Assembly (NCBI GenBank): GCA_021234155.1
Contig: JAJEKV010000097.1
Span: 1,982,001-2,046,000 of the forward strand
Length of the DNA stretch: 64,000 nucleotides
DNA from: Isoetes taiwanensis
Lineage: Eukaryota > Streptophyta > Lycopodiopsida > Isoetales > Isoetaceae
Reading direction: 5' to 3'
Below the pieces are notes generated by a model, which saw only the letters and a program-made list of their open reading frames with translations, was not told where the DNA came from and made no database searches. The position numbers and the translations under genes are program-made. Position 1 is the stretch's first letter, and every line of letters starts with the position of its first letter. Positions 19,960-31,895 of the stretch are shown here, one piece after another.

Positions 19960-22900
19960 TCAAGCATTCCCTTCTCTGTGCAGCGTTTCCTTTTGTATTC
20001 TTGAGAACAAACCTGCAAGTTAAATAATTTCAAGTATAAATCCGGACGCGCATAAATCGAAATATCTAAATCAGCAATAAGGAGAAGGCACCTGAAGCAA
20101 GCTGTAAAATTCTTTCTTCGCCATCAAAAGATCTTACATCTCCTGAACTGGTTTCATGTTCGCTGGAAGATATTATTGCATTGCCATCGAACACCCTTTC
20201 TTCTTTTGTGTCTTCAATTTGTACTTGACCTTCGACATCAGTTCCCAAGTGCCCTTTAATGTCAGTTCCTTCTTCTAAGTTCTCCCCATCTGGACTTGCA
20301 ACTACATGGGCAGATGGCATTGCCTTATGCTCTTTCTTCTCAACAGATGATTCTTGCGGGAAGGACTGCATAACTGCAATATGATTACGAATTATCACAT
20401 TACAATCTGCCCCATTTTTATAATGCACGTAGCCACAATGAATCTGGTATGTCTTCAACAAAATATCCATAATCCCAACACGGATAAGATGTTACCTGAC
20501 TTCCCCTTATCTATTGTTTCACGATGTAGTCCTTTCTGTCTTATTTTCAACGTCTGTTCCTTGCCAACGTAGAAATCTGAGACCTAGCAAATGATGAAAT
20601 TCAATGCTTTAGTTTGGACGGCTTCTTTCAGATCTTTCCTAGAGTTTATGTTACCTGTGGAAGCTTGATGGCTTGTTCATCCTCTTTTTCGAGCTCCATT
20701 GACTTGCTGAAATCAATATCTGTAGGATGATGATTTTGCATTAACAACAAAAACGAACATAGGATTATTCAATGAGAAATACATCCCAATTTTAATTTTG
20801 TGGCCATATATAAGTATGCCAAATGCATTTGTACTCACTGTTGGACATGCTTTTGTTGTTCTTCCATGGTTGCATATCATTTGACTTGCCCAACATATAA
20901 TAAGGTGATAACGCCAAGAGCTAATCTAGCTTCATGTCCAGGTGAAGAGAGTGGTGTGCTAGGTGTAGTTGGTGATGATGATGTTGAGAGAAGTTCTGAT
21001 GAGGATGAGGATGACAGGGAGACTCGAACCTCTAAATCGACCTGAGTATCCTTCTCCAATCCACTAACGACGTTTGTTTGTGTGCCTATAACCTTTCCTT
21101 GCAGACTTGAAACATTAAGTCCAGCTTCAGGTTTATCTTGGACATTATTTGGCATGTTAACAAACACAGGCAAGACTACAGGGAATACAGGAGGCACAGA
21201 AGGAGGAATGCTGCGTTCACCAGCAGCCGGCGGCTGCATTGCAGTACTTTGACCTGTATATGATTTGTCTTTGATTTTTGGTGTCACTAGCACATTTTCC
21301 CTGTTTCGAGGAGTAGTTTGTGATGATTCCTCCATCTTTCGAGGAGTAGTGTGTGATGATTCCTCCATCTTTCGAGGAGTAGTTTGTGATGATTCCTCCA
21401 TCTTTGCAGAGGATATTTTGAACAATTTTCTGCAACACAACCAAACTTTGTATCTTATAATTTTTGTGAAAGAAATGTACTGCCATTTATGCTGTTTGGC
21501 AACTAACCTTTCCCTATTTGAAGCAATGGCAGTAATAGAAGTCTCACGTTGATCATCGGCTAATATATTCTCTAAGACCGTTTCTAATAATGTTCTTTTC
21601 ATAATCTCATCTTCGAGATTCTTTTGGGTGGATAATCTCATTTCATCCATAAGCTGCAATCCTTCCTGTAAGTCTTTTCCAAGAGCCTTTGACCCTTCCT
21701 GCGGTCTAGCTGCTGAACTCCCAAGAAATACAGTTTCCTCCTTTGTAAAACTGCCTCCAATTTGATGGAGTTCCACACTACTGATGCAGACATCTTCGAT
21801 GGCCATGCATTTCTCATGTTTTTTCTTATCCGTGTTATTTAAGTCCATATTTGTTTGATGGCTGGGATCTAGATGAGAAAAAACATGTTAGTTCTGACGT
21901 CTAATGCTTCATATACTTTGAAATCATCATCCATAGATTCTAAGTTACCTGCTGCTGGATATCGAGGAACTTCCTGTTCTGGTCGTTCTTGTATCCTCTC
22001 AAGGTACTTCAACTTTGATTTTATCTGGGGTTTCCTAACTGGACTATCCTCCTTCAGGAGTTCATCCTTGTGGCTACCTCTTTTCTGCGGGAGTCTTTGT
22101 CTTGGAAATAGGGCGGAATCTTTCTTTGCCAATGCTTCGGAGGTCTCAGGTACCCAGTTTAGAGACTTACATAATTTAAAAAAAGTGTCAGGAGGTCTGA
22201 CACTTTTACGTTTTAATATTGCATGCAGGCCATGAGACTTCTCCTTTCCTCCGAGTTGTGCACAAGCACTTTTTACTTTAAGACTTGACATTCTCTCAAC
22301 CCAAGATGGAACCTGTTCCTTGGTTTTCTTATCATTTTCCACAGATATCGTAGTTTTCCTCTTAGATTGCAGCTTCCTATTTCTTGCAATAGGTCCAAGG
22401 AATGGAGAATATGAGGCAGCTTCAACTTTCTCAAATGGAATTGAAGGGTCTAACTTTTCCAAGCTTGAAAGAATAATGTTGTTTTTCGCTTTCCTCGAAA
22501 GAGGTTGCATGGCTCGACGCCGCTTGTTTCCTGGTTCTTTATGATGAGAACGCTCAGTAAAACCTTTTGCTTCAGAACCCTGCTTCAACCTGGAAATAAC
22601 TTTTTGGCCATCTTTAATCTCCTGCAAATGAGATCTCAATCACTACAAGTTCACAACATAGCAGATTGTTGCAAAAAAGAATCTGCTATCTCTACCATAA
22701 AATGGCAGAGAGGATTATGCTCCACAATCTTACGAGCTCTAAGATGCTCTAAAATTGTTGGCTTCTCTATTTTGCACTCTAAACCCTTATTATTGTCTTT
22801 TGAAGTGTACAGATATCTGGTTAATAACCAGGATGCATAAGGAGTAAGGATTAAACATTGACAGACATCAGTGCCAGACCCTTTGAAGTTTTTTGACCAT

Positions 22901-25900
22901 ATAAACACCAATTTGGTTGACTCTTCCTATGCTTTAGGTACTCGATTTTTGGAATTTCTTTTGTAATGGAAAACCAAAAAGATGGTATCTATCAAGACAA
23001 AGAATGAGGTGCTTACATGTAGCATGTCCTTATGATACCAAAAGCTGTATTCAGCTCACACAAATATGATATAGGGCGTCATTATAAGATGGAGTGTCAC
23101 ACTTCTTTGGCTGATGCAACCCTACATACTACAATTTGCTATGAATAATGGTATGTGCGTTTAGAGAGATAGAAGGCCTATCAAGAAATATTTTCCTCCT
23201 CCATCATTCACCTTAGGTATTATCTTGTAAAGAAAGATAATCCTTCCAGAACCACCAAGATTTGCCAATCTCATCTTTTACTCTATAGGTAACTTTCTAC
23301 TACTTTATTCACATCTTCCATGAAAAATAGGCAAATTGCACAATCAATGTGTACTTCATCACACCCTGGAAAGATTCGATACCAGATCAAGACTATATGT
23401 TCAATTTCAACATGTAAGAATGCTGAGCTCGTTGGTTCATCGTAAGTAAGATGCGTGAGGCTTATAAAGAGTACTCCATTCAATTTCAACATGTAAAAGA
23501 TGCTGAACTCGTTGGTTCATGGTAAGCAAGATGTGTGAGGATTATAAAGAGTACTCCATCCAATATAAGAAGCATGTGCTGGACTATTTGCCTTTGTTTT
23601 GAAAGCTACAACAAATTACCTTCCTTGGCAGTCATGTGATTCAAACCTTCGACGGCACAGGACTTACTTTTCGAAGTCCTTTAATTTAGTTTCATAGTCT
23701 AACCTAATACTACATCATATGCAATTACCTTTGCAAATGACCAGATATTTTTACTTACAAGGTACTGCTTCCATCCTTGATGATGTTCAATTTTCATACG
23801 TTCATCTCCAAGGTCCTTTAATTCCTGGAAAGGGCATAAGCAAATTACAAATTGCGAGCACTGGAAAAGGGAAGAAATTATTTGGCAGAAAGAAAGGTAT
23901 GTAGGTAGGCAACAAAAATACCTGATACATCTTATCATAATCAAAATTTTCCCCGACTGACTTTAGCACAATCTTCCTTGCTAAATCCAGTCTTATTTCA
24001 TTGTCCTTTATTATCTTCTGCCCATTGACGAGCTTCATCTGTGTATGTTGAGATATAAATTCTGGAAGATTCGATGTATTAGTCCGTTCATCGTGAGAGC
24101 TTTTGGATTCTTTGTGATCCACAAGACGGCATATATCATCTGCAAGACTTGCTGCAGCATCAGCTCGACATTTAAAAGTAGCTTCTTGCACAACATCCTT
24201 ATGAGTAGTTGCAAGTCCCTGTGGATAAGCGGGAAATGTTGGGAACTGAAAGAGAGAAAAATGGTATATGAAAGACAAGCGCTAGAACCCAGCTGTGAAA
24301 ATAAGATTGACTTATCCGCTTGGCGTCATACAGCTGTCATAAGATGATGGCACATAGGACATCTCACCTGGTGTTATTGTTCTTACATATAAATTCCGCC
24401 TTAAAAAACAATGTTAAAAAGTTCCCGCTTTCTCCTCATAGTCTTTTACCTCCTAGTCATTATAGTAGACTTTTTGTGTAAAGCCTTTGACAACAAGCCT
24501 TTTTGTTGGCTGTGCCACCTAAATTATAACTTGTCCTATAGAGCATTTGTTGGAACCAATAGGCTGCCTTTTCTTTAGATAGTTTCTCTCCTCTCAAAAC
24601 TCGTTGAATATTTGCCATCAAGGCAACATTGTTAAACATATCACCCTCCACAGCCTGTACAGGCATGCTAATAGAACATTACTTCACAGCAGGATCATAG
24701 CACTTCTAATCTTGACTTAATTAAGTAGCTAACAGAAAATGCCCTTCATTTTCCCATGAAGAATCTTTCCATTCTGCAACCTAGGAGAGGATAAACCCAA
24801 ATTGCAAATGCGCTACGGGGCATGCCGCATGATTAAGCAGGCATGCAGTAGTAACAGCTTCAGCCCAAAAGGAATTTCAAAGATGCTTATGCCTTTTATC
24901 ACTGATCTCACAACAAGAAGCATGCTTTCAGTCAGACCATGCTGCTGATTATGCATATCGGTGTCCTTTTGAATGCCATGAGTGTCTAGGAGCAAAAAAT
25001 TCATTGAACATACTTCCCACTGTTCTCCGTTCCATTTTGAGCTTTAAAAGCATTGAACTTTTCAAGATCTTCACTTGAAGTACAAAGGGAAGGACCAAAA
25101 CTGGACTGGACAAGGTTACTGTGACTGCTTGCCACAGGGACAGCTAGCATTGATTTGCCCATACCAAAGCTCTTCAAGAATCATCTCCCAGCAATCAAAC
25201 AATCAAACTCTGCTGACAGCAGAACTTTAAGCACACCTTTAACCAACACAATCAGACGGTTCTTGCCTTCAAAAAACTTTGCGAAGGAAAAGTCAGCACC
25301 AATCATGTGAAGTAATGCACCCTATCTATTAGGGAGATGGAGTGCAGACCTGGTGTAAATCTAGAGTGTTACATGCCACGATCAAGATGAACGTTACATC
25401 TCCCTTGCCATTAATACCTCTTACGAAGTCCTACCTTATCTGATTGATATTAGTTGACGGAGATCAATTTAGAAGAATAAATCTTAGTTCATGGGTACAC
25501 CGACCATTACATGTTTGTCATTTGTTCTAGAACTTCCAACTTTGCATAAGTCTTCATAGTTAAAAACCTTATGCATACCTCAGATGTGCCTGGATGTTTA
25601 TCACCAGCACGCCCCAGCGTCCGACATCCATGAAGGATGCTCTGTACTTTTTGGCGACAATTCTGGAGGAAGTTGTCATCTAAAGAAAGCCGGGCTTCAC
25701 CTCCACTCTCATTGGGAAATAGATGTTCGCATTCAATTTGTGGCAACCTGCAAAAGGGGGCCTTAGGCCCCGTCTTAATGTCATCCCCATCTGATGGATG
25801 GAGAAGGATGACATCCCTTGGTAATGTATTCAGCTTCTGTCCACCTGCGAGGGCACTTCTTTGCATCTGACCTGTTCTCACAAATCTAACCAATCCGTTT

Positions 25901-28391
25901 CCATCAGCTTGTGAAGGTTCTTGAACAGTGTTTGTTGCCACTTCGTTGGTCATACTTAGGTCTTGAACCTGGCACGCTTCATCAGCAACTGATTTCCTAT
26001 GGTGTTTTATCCGGCCATCAATAGCATTCTTGTTGGCAAGTGGACTATTCTGTATTGATTTTTCTTCATATTGCGTGAAGGCTTCCTTTTGAGGCCTTCT
26101 GAAAAGAATGCTAGACATTTTAGCTTTGCTATTTGTATCGCCTGAAAAGAGCTCACCAACAACATTTTCCAGATAAGTTTGTGCATCACACATTCCCATA
26201 TACTCAACATGTGCAGTCCTGCAGGTTTTCCCATCCTGGACATTATTTGTGTCCCATTGCCCTTCGTCCAGTTTCTGCAGTAATATGCACGCGCCTAAGA
26301 AGTTATACAGGAGACTTTAAAGATATATGAAGAAAATGAACCATTGAGGTACTATGAACAAAAGCTACACAAATTTGCAATACTGAAGATATGAAATAAA
26401 ATACTCCAACAAATAAAATTGCAAATCCAATGGCTGCTTACAAAGGTCCATCAAGGATATGAAATAAAGACTCAAACAAATTAAATTGCAAAGCTAGCAG
26501 CTGTTTGAAAAGTTTCATTAGTCCGTGCAGCTGCTAAACAAAGGCATATCTTAAGATTGGAGAAAATAATTAAGGATGCATTAACGGAAACCCCAACATA
26601 TAGAAGCATCAATTTCATTGACGATAAAAGAGGATCTCGCTGGAGTCTAACAGAAGTACTAATAAATAGGGTCTGCTGATTGCATCCTCTCTAATGTATT
26701 AGCTACATCCATGAAGTCCTACAAGGTGCTAAGCCTCAATCAAAGACATGAAAAACTTTGTGTTCAACGATTGCAGGGCCAACAATTGCCAAACTACTGA
26801 TCCCTCATGAAAATTGTGCTGGAGCACCTGAAAGCCAACTCCTGATGCTAAAATAGGTGCAAGGTTTGCTATTATTATATAACTTAACCGCCTTTGTCAC
26901 GCGCCGAGATGAGAACCATTATCTTAACTTCCATAAACTTGATCTGACAAGCATCATACCTGTATGATATGTTTGATCTTGGTTGCCAACCTCTTATTCA
27001 TTGCAGTTGAAGTGCCCATTTTGTTACAGTGATTTGTAGTCAGCCAAGATTTATGCAATTCAGCTTCTGCTTGGATACCCACTGATACACTTGCTTTCCG
27101 TTTTTTGGGGGATGGTGTGCTGTTTGATGGGGGCTGACTTGATCTCTTGTCATTCTTGTAAATTTCATCTAAAGAAGAATGTGGACCACTACTTCCATCT
27201 GGATCCATTTCAGCAGACCCAAATGTCATTTCACTAAATTTAGTTTGAAGGCTGTTGCTTGTTGCAAAATAAATAGAAGCATTTCTAACATGTAGGTTAA
27301 TTGACGAGGCACCAGTTGCATTAACTTCCTCTGCCTCCTGATTTGAAACATTAGTAGATGGAAATGCATTTTCTTTACAAATAGATTCTACCCCCTGACT
27401 TTGCTTAGATTCTGGCAATAGAAGCTGGTTCGGAATAGAACATTGCAAGGTGCACTTTTGGATTACTGAAGCTTGTTCTCCTTTACCAGTAACAGGAATA
27501 ATTTTGTCCTTTTGGCACTTACCATCCAAAGTAAAACTGGAGGAACTGCCAAGACCCAAAGCAGCTGCAGCTCCATTACAAGTGACTAACACTTGACCCA
27601 TATTACCTGTGAACAAGGTGGTTGCTGTCATCCTTGGCCTTCCTTCTCCTTCACACCTTTTAAAATGCCTAAGATTCTTATCCACCTCATTGCTTGCACG
27701 AACCCCGCAAGCTCCAAGCTTTTTGTCTGCTTTTTCTTGTAGTTCTTCCTCCCAAGTTTTTTCATCCACTTTCCTACGTGATTCTTCATGAGAAGCCTTT
27801 CCAAACCTTCTATCGCCTGTTTCACAAGTAATCTTGCTTTTCCCCTCCTCGCTTAGTTGGACAAAATTAATACTTACTGGCCTTAATATGTCGATCTCAT
27901 GCTTAGAGCCAGAATCAATACTCAATGGCCTTGATATGTCAATCTGATCAATTTCATGCTTCGAACTAGGGCTATCATATCTAGAATTTGGTAACTTGCG
28001 AAAAGATAAGTTCAATGAAGAAGTTACGGAATCTGAAGAATCCCAAATGTTGTCTGTCTGTTCAATGTCTGATTTCTCAATGTGGCTACCTTGGCTTTCT
28101 TCAGAGACGCAAAAAGAACATCTTATTGAGCTTATCTCTTCTTTGAAACGTTGGCCCTCGGCTCGAAGCTTTTCCAACCCTTTCAGTTTCGATCCTCTGC
28201 CCCTGCCATAATTTCCACAACAATTTATCTTCAATCTGTGCGATAAAACCTAAAATTGCATAAGAAAGTAAATTGGTCTGGATTTACTCATCAACCACTA
28301 ATCCAAAATGCAGGCAGAAAGACAGAATTACCTCATGAATAAGCCTTATTGCCTGCGTTGCAGAGCGCCCAAGCAGCTGCTTCTTGCCACC
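19960..28391 (-). CDS. Unidentified 13-exon gene encoding a long, mostly disordered protein
   Basis: Inferred exons in transcript order: 28391-28332, 28249-26960, 26274-25579, 24245-23922, 23824-23759, 22621-21949, 21868-21508, 21429-21042, 20920-20839, 20719-20655, 20583-20496, 20373-20092, 20012-19960. Every intron has GT and AG borders and the codon phase carries over at every junction, which is strong evidence for a real gene. The exons visible code for about 1,450 residues. The protein is rich in Lys, Ser and Glu, with basic patches (GNKRRRA, SPKKRKAS), short helical stretches and a triple 11-residue repeat, KMEESSQTTPR. No enzyme or membrane domain is seen. It could be nuclear or cytoskeletal. 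The true start codon lies upstream, perhaps near 37.4 kb. The junction after 21042 is the least certain. Confidence 0.7.
20092..20920 (-). CDS. C-terminal group of exons of the unidentified gene
   Basis: Exons 20920-20839, 20719-20655, 20583-20496 and 20373-20092 join in consistent phase. Landmarks are DFSKSMELEKEDEQAIKLPQ, VSDFYVGKEQTLKIRQKG and VMQSFPQESSVEKKEHKAM, then an acidic tail with DIKGHLGTDVEGQVQIEDTK. The last exon, 20012-19960, adds GLFSRIQKETLHREGNA and the stop. Confidence 0.55.
21042..21429 (-). CDS. Exon with triple KMEESSQTTPR repeat
   Basis: Starts in phase 2. Three tandem 33-bp units near 21305-21403 encode KMEESSQTTPR, KMEESSHTTPR and KMEESSQTTPR, then a Pro/Val-rich part (PPSVPPVFPVVLPVFVNMPN). 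The frame stays open to a stop at 20877, with a Ser-rich end, but that frame does not join the next exon. Ending at the GTCGAT donor after 21042 restores phase, so the Ser-rich part may be intron or there may be a one-base error. Confidence 0.5.
21508..21868 (-). CDS. Exon of the unidentified gene
   Basis: 361 bases from phase 1 to phase 2. It encodes a helix-rich stretch including LQLMDEMRLSTQKNLEDEIM and LLETVLENILADDQRE, likely a coiled coil. The donor is GTTAGT. Confidence 0.6.
21949..22621 (-). CDS. Basic exon of the unidentified gene
   Basis: 673 bases ending in phase 1. Strongly basic: EIKDGQKVISRLKQGSEAKG, NKRRRAMQPLSRKAKNN, later RKSVRPPDTFFKLCKSLNWV and KPQIKSKLKYLERIQERP. The composition suits a nuclear or nucleic-acid- or microtubule-binding region, but no family is recognised. 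Confidence 0.6.
23402..23560 (-). repeat. Intronic tandem duplication, 79-bp unit, two copies
   Basis: The unit contains CAATTTCAACATGTAA, GCTGAxCTCGTTGGTTCAT and TTATAAAGAGTACTCCAT. Copies are 23402-23480 and 23481-23560, within an intron of the spliced gene. Confidence 0.75.
23759..24245 (-). CDS. Two exons of the unidentified gene with a helical segment
   Basis: Exon 24245-23922 (108 codons) reads GLATTHKDVVQEATFKCRAD in its first half and LARKIVLKSVGENFDYDKMY at the end. Exon 23824-23759 adds ELKDLGDERMKIEHHQGWKQ. Both are phase 0. An alternative acceptor 27 bases downstream of the first one would drop nine residues without changing frame. Confidence 0.55.
25579..26274 (-). CDS. Exon of the unidentified gene
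   Basis: 232 codons, phase 0 at both ends, acceptor CTGCAG and donor GTATGC. Begins KLDEGQWDTNNVQDG, with a mid-part DAQTYLENVVGELFSGD and an end CRQKVQSILHGCRTLG. The helical end may be a protein-interaction segment. Confidence 0.6.
26960..28249 (-). CDS. Largest exon of the unidentified gene
   Basis: 430 codons, phase 0 at both ends, donor GTATGA. It contains a basic Gly/Arg-rich start, a short Cys pair (RCSFC), then long Ser-, Lys- and Glu-rich disordered sequence and a basic SPKKRKAS stretch that looks like a nuclear localisation signal, ending in a helical segment (NKRLATKIKHIIQ). No known domain. Confidence 0.6.
28332..28391 (-). CDS. Exon of the unidentified gene (5'-most certain exon)
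   Basis: Sixty bases in phase 0 encode GGKKQLLGRSATQAIRLIHE. The acceptor is AACCCAG and the donor GTAATT. The next exon continues VLSHRLKINCCGNYGRGRG, so the two exons form one conserved-looking basic, helical N-terminal segment. Confidence 0.6.
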
Positions 28392-30884
28392 CTGGGTTTT
28401 TACATTTTAAATCTTGGTTTATTCGTCCAATATGATGCCAAGATTTGTTCATAAAAGTTTAGACATTGTCTTTTTATTTATTTTTGATAGAAAAGCCTTC
28501 AGAAAATTTGTAGAGAATTCCAATTTCAACTGGTTATGTTATTCGAATATCCAAATATGCAAACTGATACTTTTAGATTCATCATTCACCTTCATCATTA
28601 CCATTGTTGTTATGGAATTCAAGATCTTTTTGAACGACTTGAAAGGCAATTCTTAGGTCCTTGTACTCTAACTTTCGATTTGTCAGATTCAATAGGTGCT
28701 AACGAGTATGGTGAGCATGGGGAGGGGTTGTCTCAAAGGAAGAAGCGCATTATAATATTAGGGGAGGAATCCCTGCCAATGCATGAAGCATGGAGATGAC
28801 TCTAGGATGCCAAAATGCAATTATTGAAATGTGAAAAATGCACCATTCTTTCTCTAGTTTTAGGTAACTAAAATAATCCAAACTACTAATTAGCAGAACA
28901 AAATGTTGGCAAACCAATGTTCCATTTTTTGCAAACTTACTTGTGGAGACCCCTTACACAGCACTAACCTCAACTTAGTCCTTGCTAGTGAGGTGAATAC
29001 GAAGCCTATCAATCATTGTCCAGAAAAAAGATTGGTTATCTGGTGGGAAGAGAAGAAATGAATTCAAGGAATGAGTATACGTTCGCTTTTCTATAACAAC
29101 ATATTTGAAGCATGAACACGAAACTTTGATAAAAAGAACTTTATTAAAGTGATGGCATTTGTAATAACGAGGTTAAAAAACAGTTAGCATATGCTTTTAC
29201 ATGTGTGAACTCCACATCAACACAAAAGGATGTCAGAACACAAGGCTAATTCAAGGGGTTAACTTTGGGACGCCATACACTGTCACTTTTGGATGCCATA
29301 CAATGTGACTCCAAAGGGGGTTTGTTATTTTCATATGTATACTTAAGACTTAGGAGGCTTTGGTATTTTGCATGAAGGTGTAGATTCCAGTACATTTCAT
29401 GAATATACCTAGATACAAGTCGTATCTTTTGATCCCCTTCCCCTTTTTTCCTTGGACCTTTGCTTTTTGTTGTGTGTATTTTATGTTTTTGCTTGTGTAT
29501 TTGTTCGATTCTTACAACTAAAATAAAAAACATTGGTTCTAACTTTGTGTGTTGGGGCAGCGATGAGCAATAACAGGGAGCTCTTGCATGCTCGATGCTG
29601 ACGGATTCAAATCAATTTCATCTCATTAAACAGGTTGTATCTTGTGTTGCCTAATTGTTACAAAACTTTCTATTCCATACTGGCCTCATTTTAGTTACCC
29701 ATGGTGTATGAATTTTGGACCGGCCATATCAACATGTTTTAGGATGTTGTATAATTCTTCTTAATGATAATCTTCATATCTATTGCAGTCTCTCTATCAT
29801 GCTGAGCAATTTGTTCTTTTACTTTGGTTCGCAGAAGCATCATATAATTTCACCTAGGAGCAGCATCTACACCTATCTCAAGCTTTACATACCTTTTTAT
29901 ATAAACAGCACAATTAAGGGCTAGATTGATGTTTTCTTGTCTGAATCCAAGGTTCGTGATAATTTGTGGATCATCCTTTTAGTTTCTTGTAGTCCATGCA
30001 GAACCTCTTCATGTAGCCCTCATATATTCGAAATTGGAATCTGTGATTTTAAAGTATTCTGAGGTATAAAAGCCATTGCGCATTTATTTAATCAAGATGC
30101 ATATACACTATATGGAAATACATAAATAAAATTTATGTCAAATTCAATCACATGTACAATAGATTCTTTAGCACTAACGATTGGTCCAGAAAAGCCCTAG
30201 TCTTTTAGACATATTGATACATTTCTTAACCAACAGTCTCAGACATGTGATAATGTTTGCTTTTTTTTTTGGGGGCAAGAGGGGGGGGGGGGGCGGGGGA
30301 GGGAGGTGTAAATAAAAATAAAGGATTTTTGAATGAAAGCCATATTGAGACCATATCTAAGAGCTGGATTCGACTCTGGCAATTGAACACCACCAGTTAA
30401 CCCTAAACCCATCAAAATTGGCTGTGTCCGCCTTAATTGCCTGACCTTGAATTCCACTATCCATGACAATTGCAAGCTATTTGCCAATTGGCATTGGAAA
30501 TTCGGCGTGCAATTGTCAGCTGATTTGGCAGACAATTAGGGCCCCAGAGAATGGACAAGAAAATTTTGCCTTCGCGCGTTCTTCTCGCCCTCTGGGAAGC
30601 CCGAGATTTGGATCCTTCGAGCTATAAAATCCCACATATATAGTAGAACATAATTTACAGAGGTTGCAGAGGCTATTGGTACACATCAGATGGTGCAGTA
30701 CCATAATTTGCAGAGGTTTTATTGATATCAGAAAGTGCTAATTGCAGAGGTTTTTCAATTTCAGGAAGTGCTTACAGGCTTTTACATAACAGGAGTTGCA
30801 TCAGCAGGGATCTCTAAAAGAATTGAAGTAGGTAATTAAGTTCTTATATCATAAAAAAAAAAAATCATATATTCCAATAAAACA
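28392..30884. other. Long intron or intergenic DNA with one G-rich tract
   Basis: No supported gene. If the first exon is near 37.4 kb, this is part of a 9 kb intron. At 30271-30306 a run of T is followed by an almost pure G tract. Confidence 0.35.
30271..30306 (+). other. G-rich tract able to form a G-quadruplex
   Basis: The tract has G runs of 5, 13, 5 and 3 separated by CAAGA, C and A, so the four-run quadruplex pattern is met on the plus strand. It follows a T10 run. Confidence 0.6.
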
Positions 30885-30887
30885 TTA

Positions 30888-31518
30888 GGGGATCAATTGA
30901 TGTTTTTCCACGTATTTAACAAGCTGTGGTTCAATGTCAGCTGTTCTATCTAGTTCTGGGTGTGAATCAAACACTTCACGCACTGTCATCCCCATAGCCA
31001 GATTATTCATAATAGGCATAAACTTCACCAGAAAATCATCTGTCGCATAAATTTTTGGATCATAAGATGGTGGATTCAGGGCCTGCGTTTGATTATAGAA
31101 GCATATTAGAGCATCATCATCCACTATGATTATATCATCCGTATTCTCGATACCAAGTTCATCCATCATGTTATTCAAGTGTTTGATGAAGATAGGCTTG
31201 CCTGTTGGATCCTTAGGGTTAGTGAACTTCACACATTTCTGTTGATCCCAAAAGGTCATTTAATGTCTACCCATTTCCCCCAGTGCCTCCACAGTATCCT
31301 AAATATTCCAAAGTTCCATGGATGACCATATACCAACTCAAAATAACCTAAATGCCTCATCTAGCATCTCCTTCAAGTGCGGCCGCAGATAGATCCACTT
31401 GGAATTTGATTCTACTGGTGTCTGGTGAAACTGATCTAGAGCCACTTTATTTTTCGGAAAAGTCTAACAAAGAACTTCGTTTAGGTCGAACACCACAACC
31501 TTCTTAGAAACGCAAGGG
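30888..31518 (-). pseudogene. FCP1/NIF-like HAD-superfamily phosphatase domain, disrupted
   Basis: Minus-strand translation shows KKVVVFDLNEVL (HAD motif I), WIYLRPHLKEMLDEAF, VGIWSSMEL, then MTFWDQQKCVKFTNPKDPTG, KPIFIKHLNNM and DIIIVDDDALICF (motif III/IV region) in the order of FCP1-type C-terminal-domain phosphatases. Motif I is D-L-N-E-V, so the second catalytic Asp of DxDx(T/V) is Asn, which would impair catalysis. Internal stops occur after VL(C), after RLF and after NI. The 124-residue open frame at 30885-31259 is its intact C-terminal part. Probably a decayed, already catalytically altered family member. Confidence 0.6.
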
Positions 31519-31636
31519 AAGCTGAAACATCAGACATGTATCCAGTCAGCAAGATATGACAAGCATGCACACCCTTATATCATAGATTGCAACAATACAA
31601 ACGGGCCAGGTGTGATTTGTATTAGGCTTATCAGTC

Positions 31637-31712
31637 TGATAATGAAATATAATTAACGCACGCTTGGCGCGATCTAATTCGAACGGAAGATAAACTAAAT
31701 CACGCCTGGCGC
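31637..31712. repeat. Two CACGC..GGCGCG palindrome-like motifs
   Basis: GCACGCTTGGCGCGAT and TCACGCCTGGCGCGATTT lie about 45 bp apart. They resemble the more perfect motifs at 38.9-39.3 kb. Confidence 0.5.
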
Positions 31713-31895
31713 GATTTCATCTACAAGGCGAGCAATACTAAGTATAAGCAATGAGCGTGCTGCCATACCTTTCATCTTCACTTTTGTTGTCGTTGTCGAC
31801 GTCATTCTCCCCTTCGCCACCCTTAATTTTCGTGCTCTTTTGACTGCTAGAATTGCTATTTTCTATTAGTTCCTTTACGTCCTTCACATCTGACA

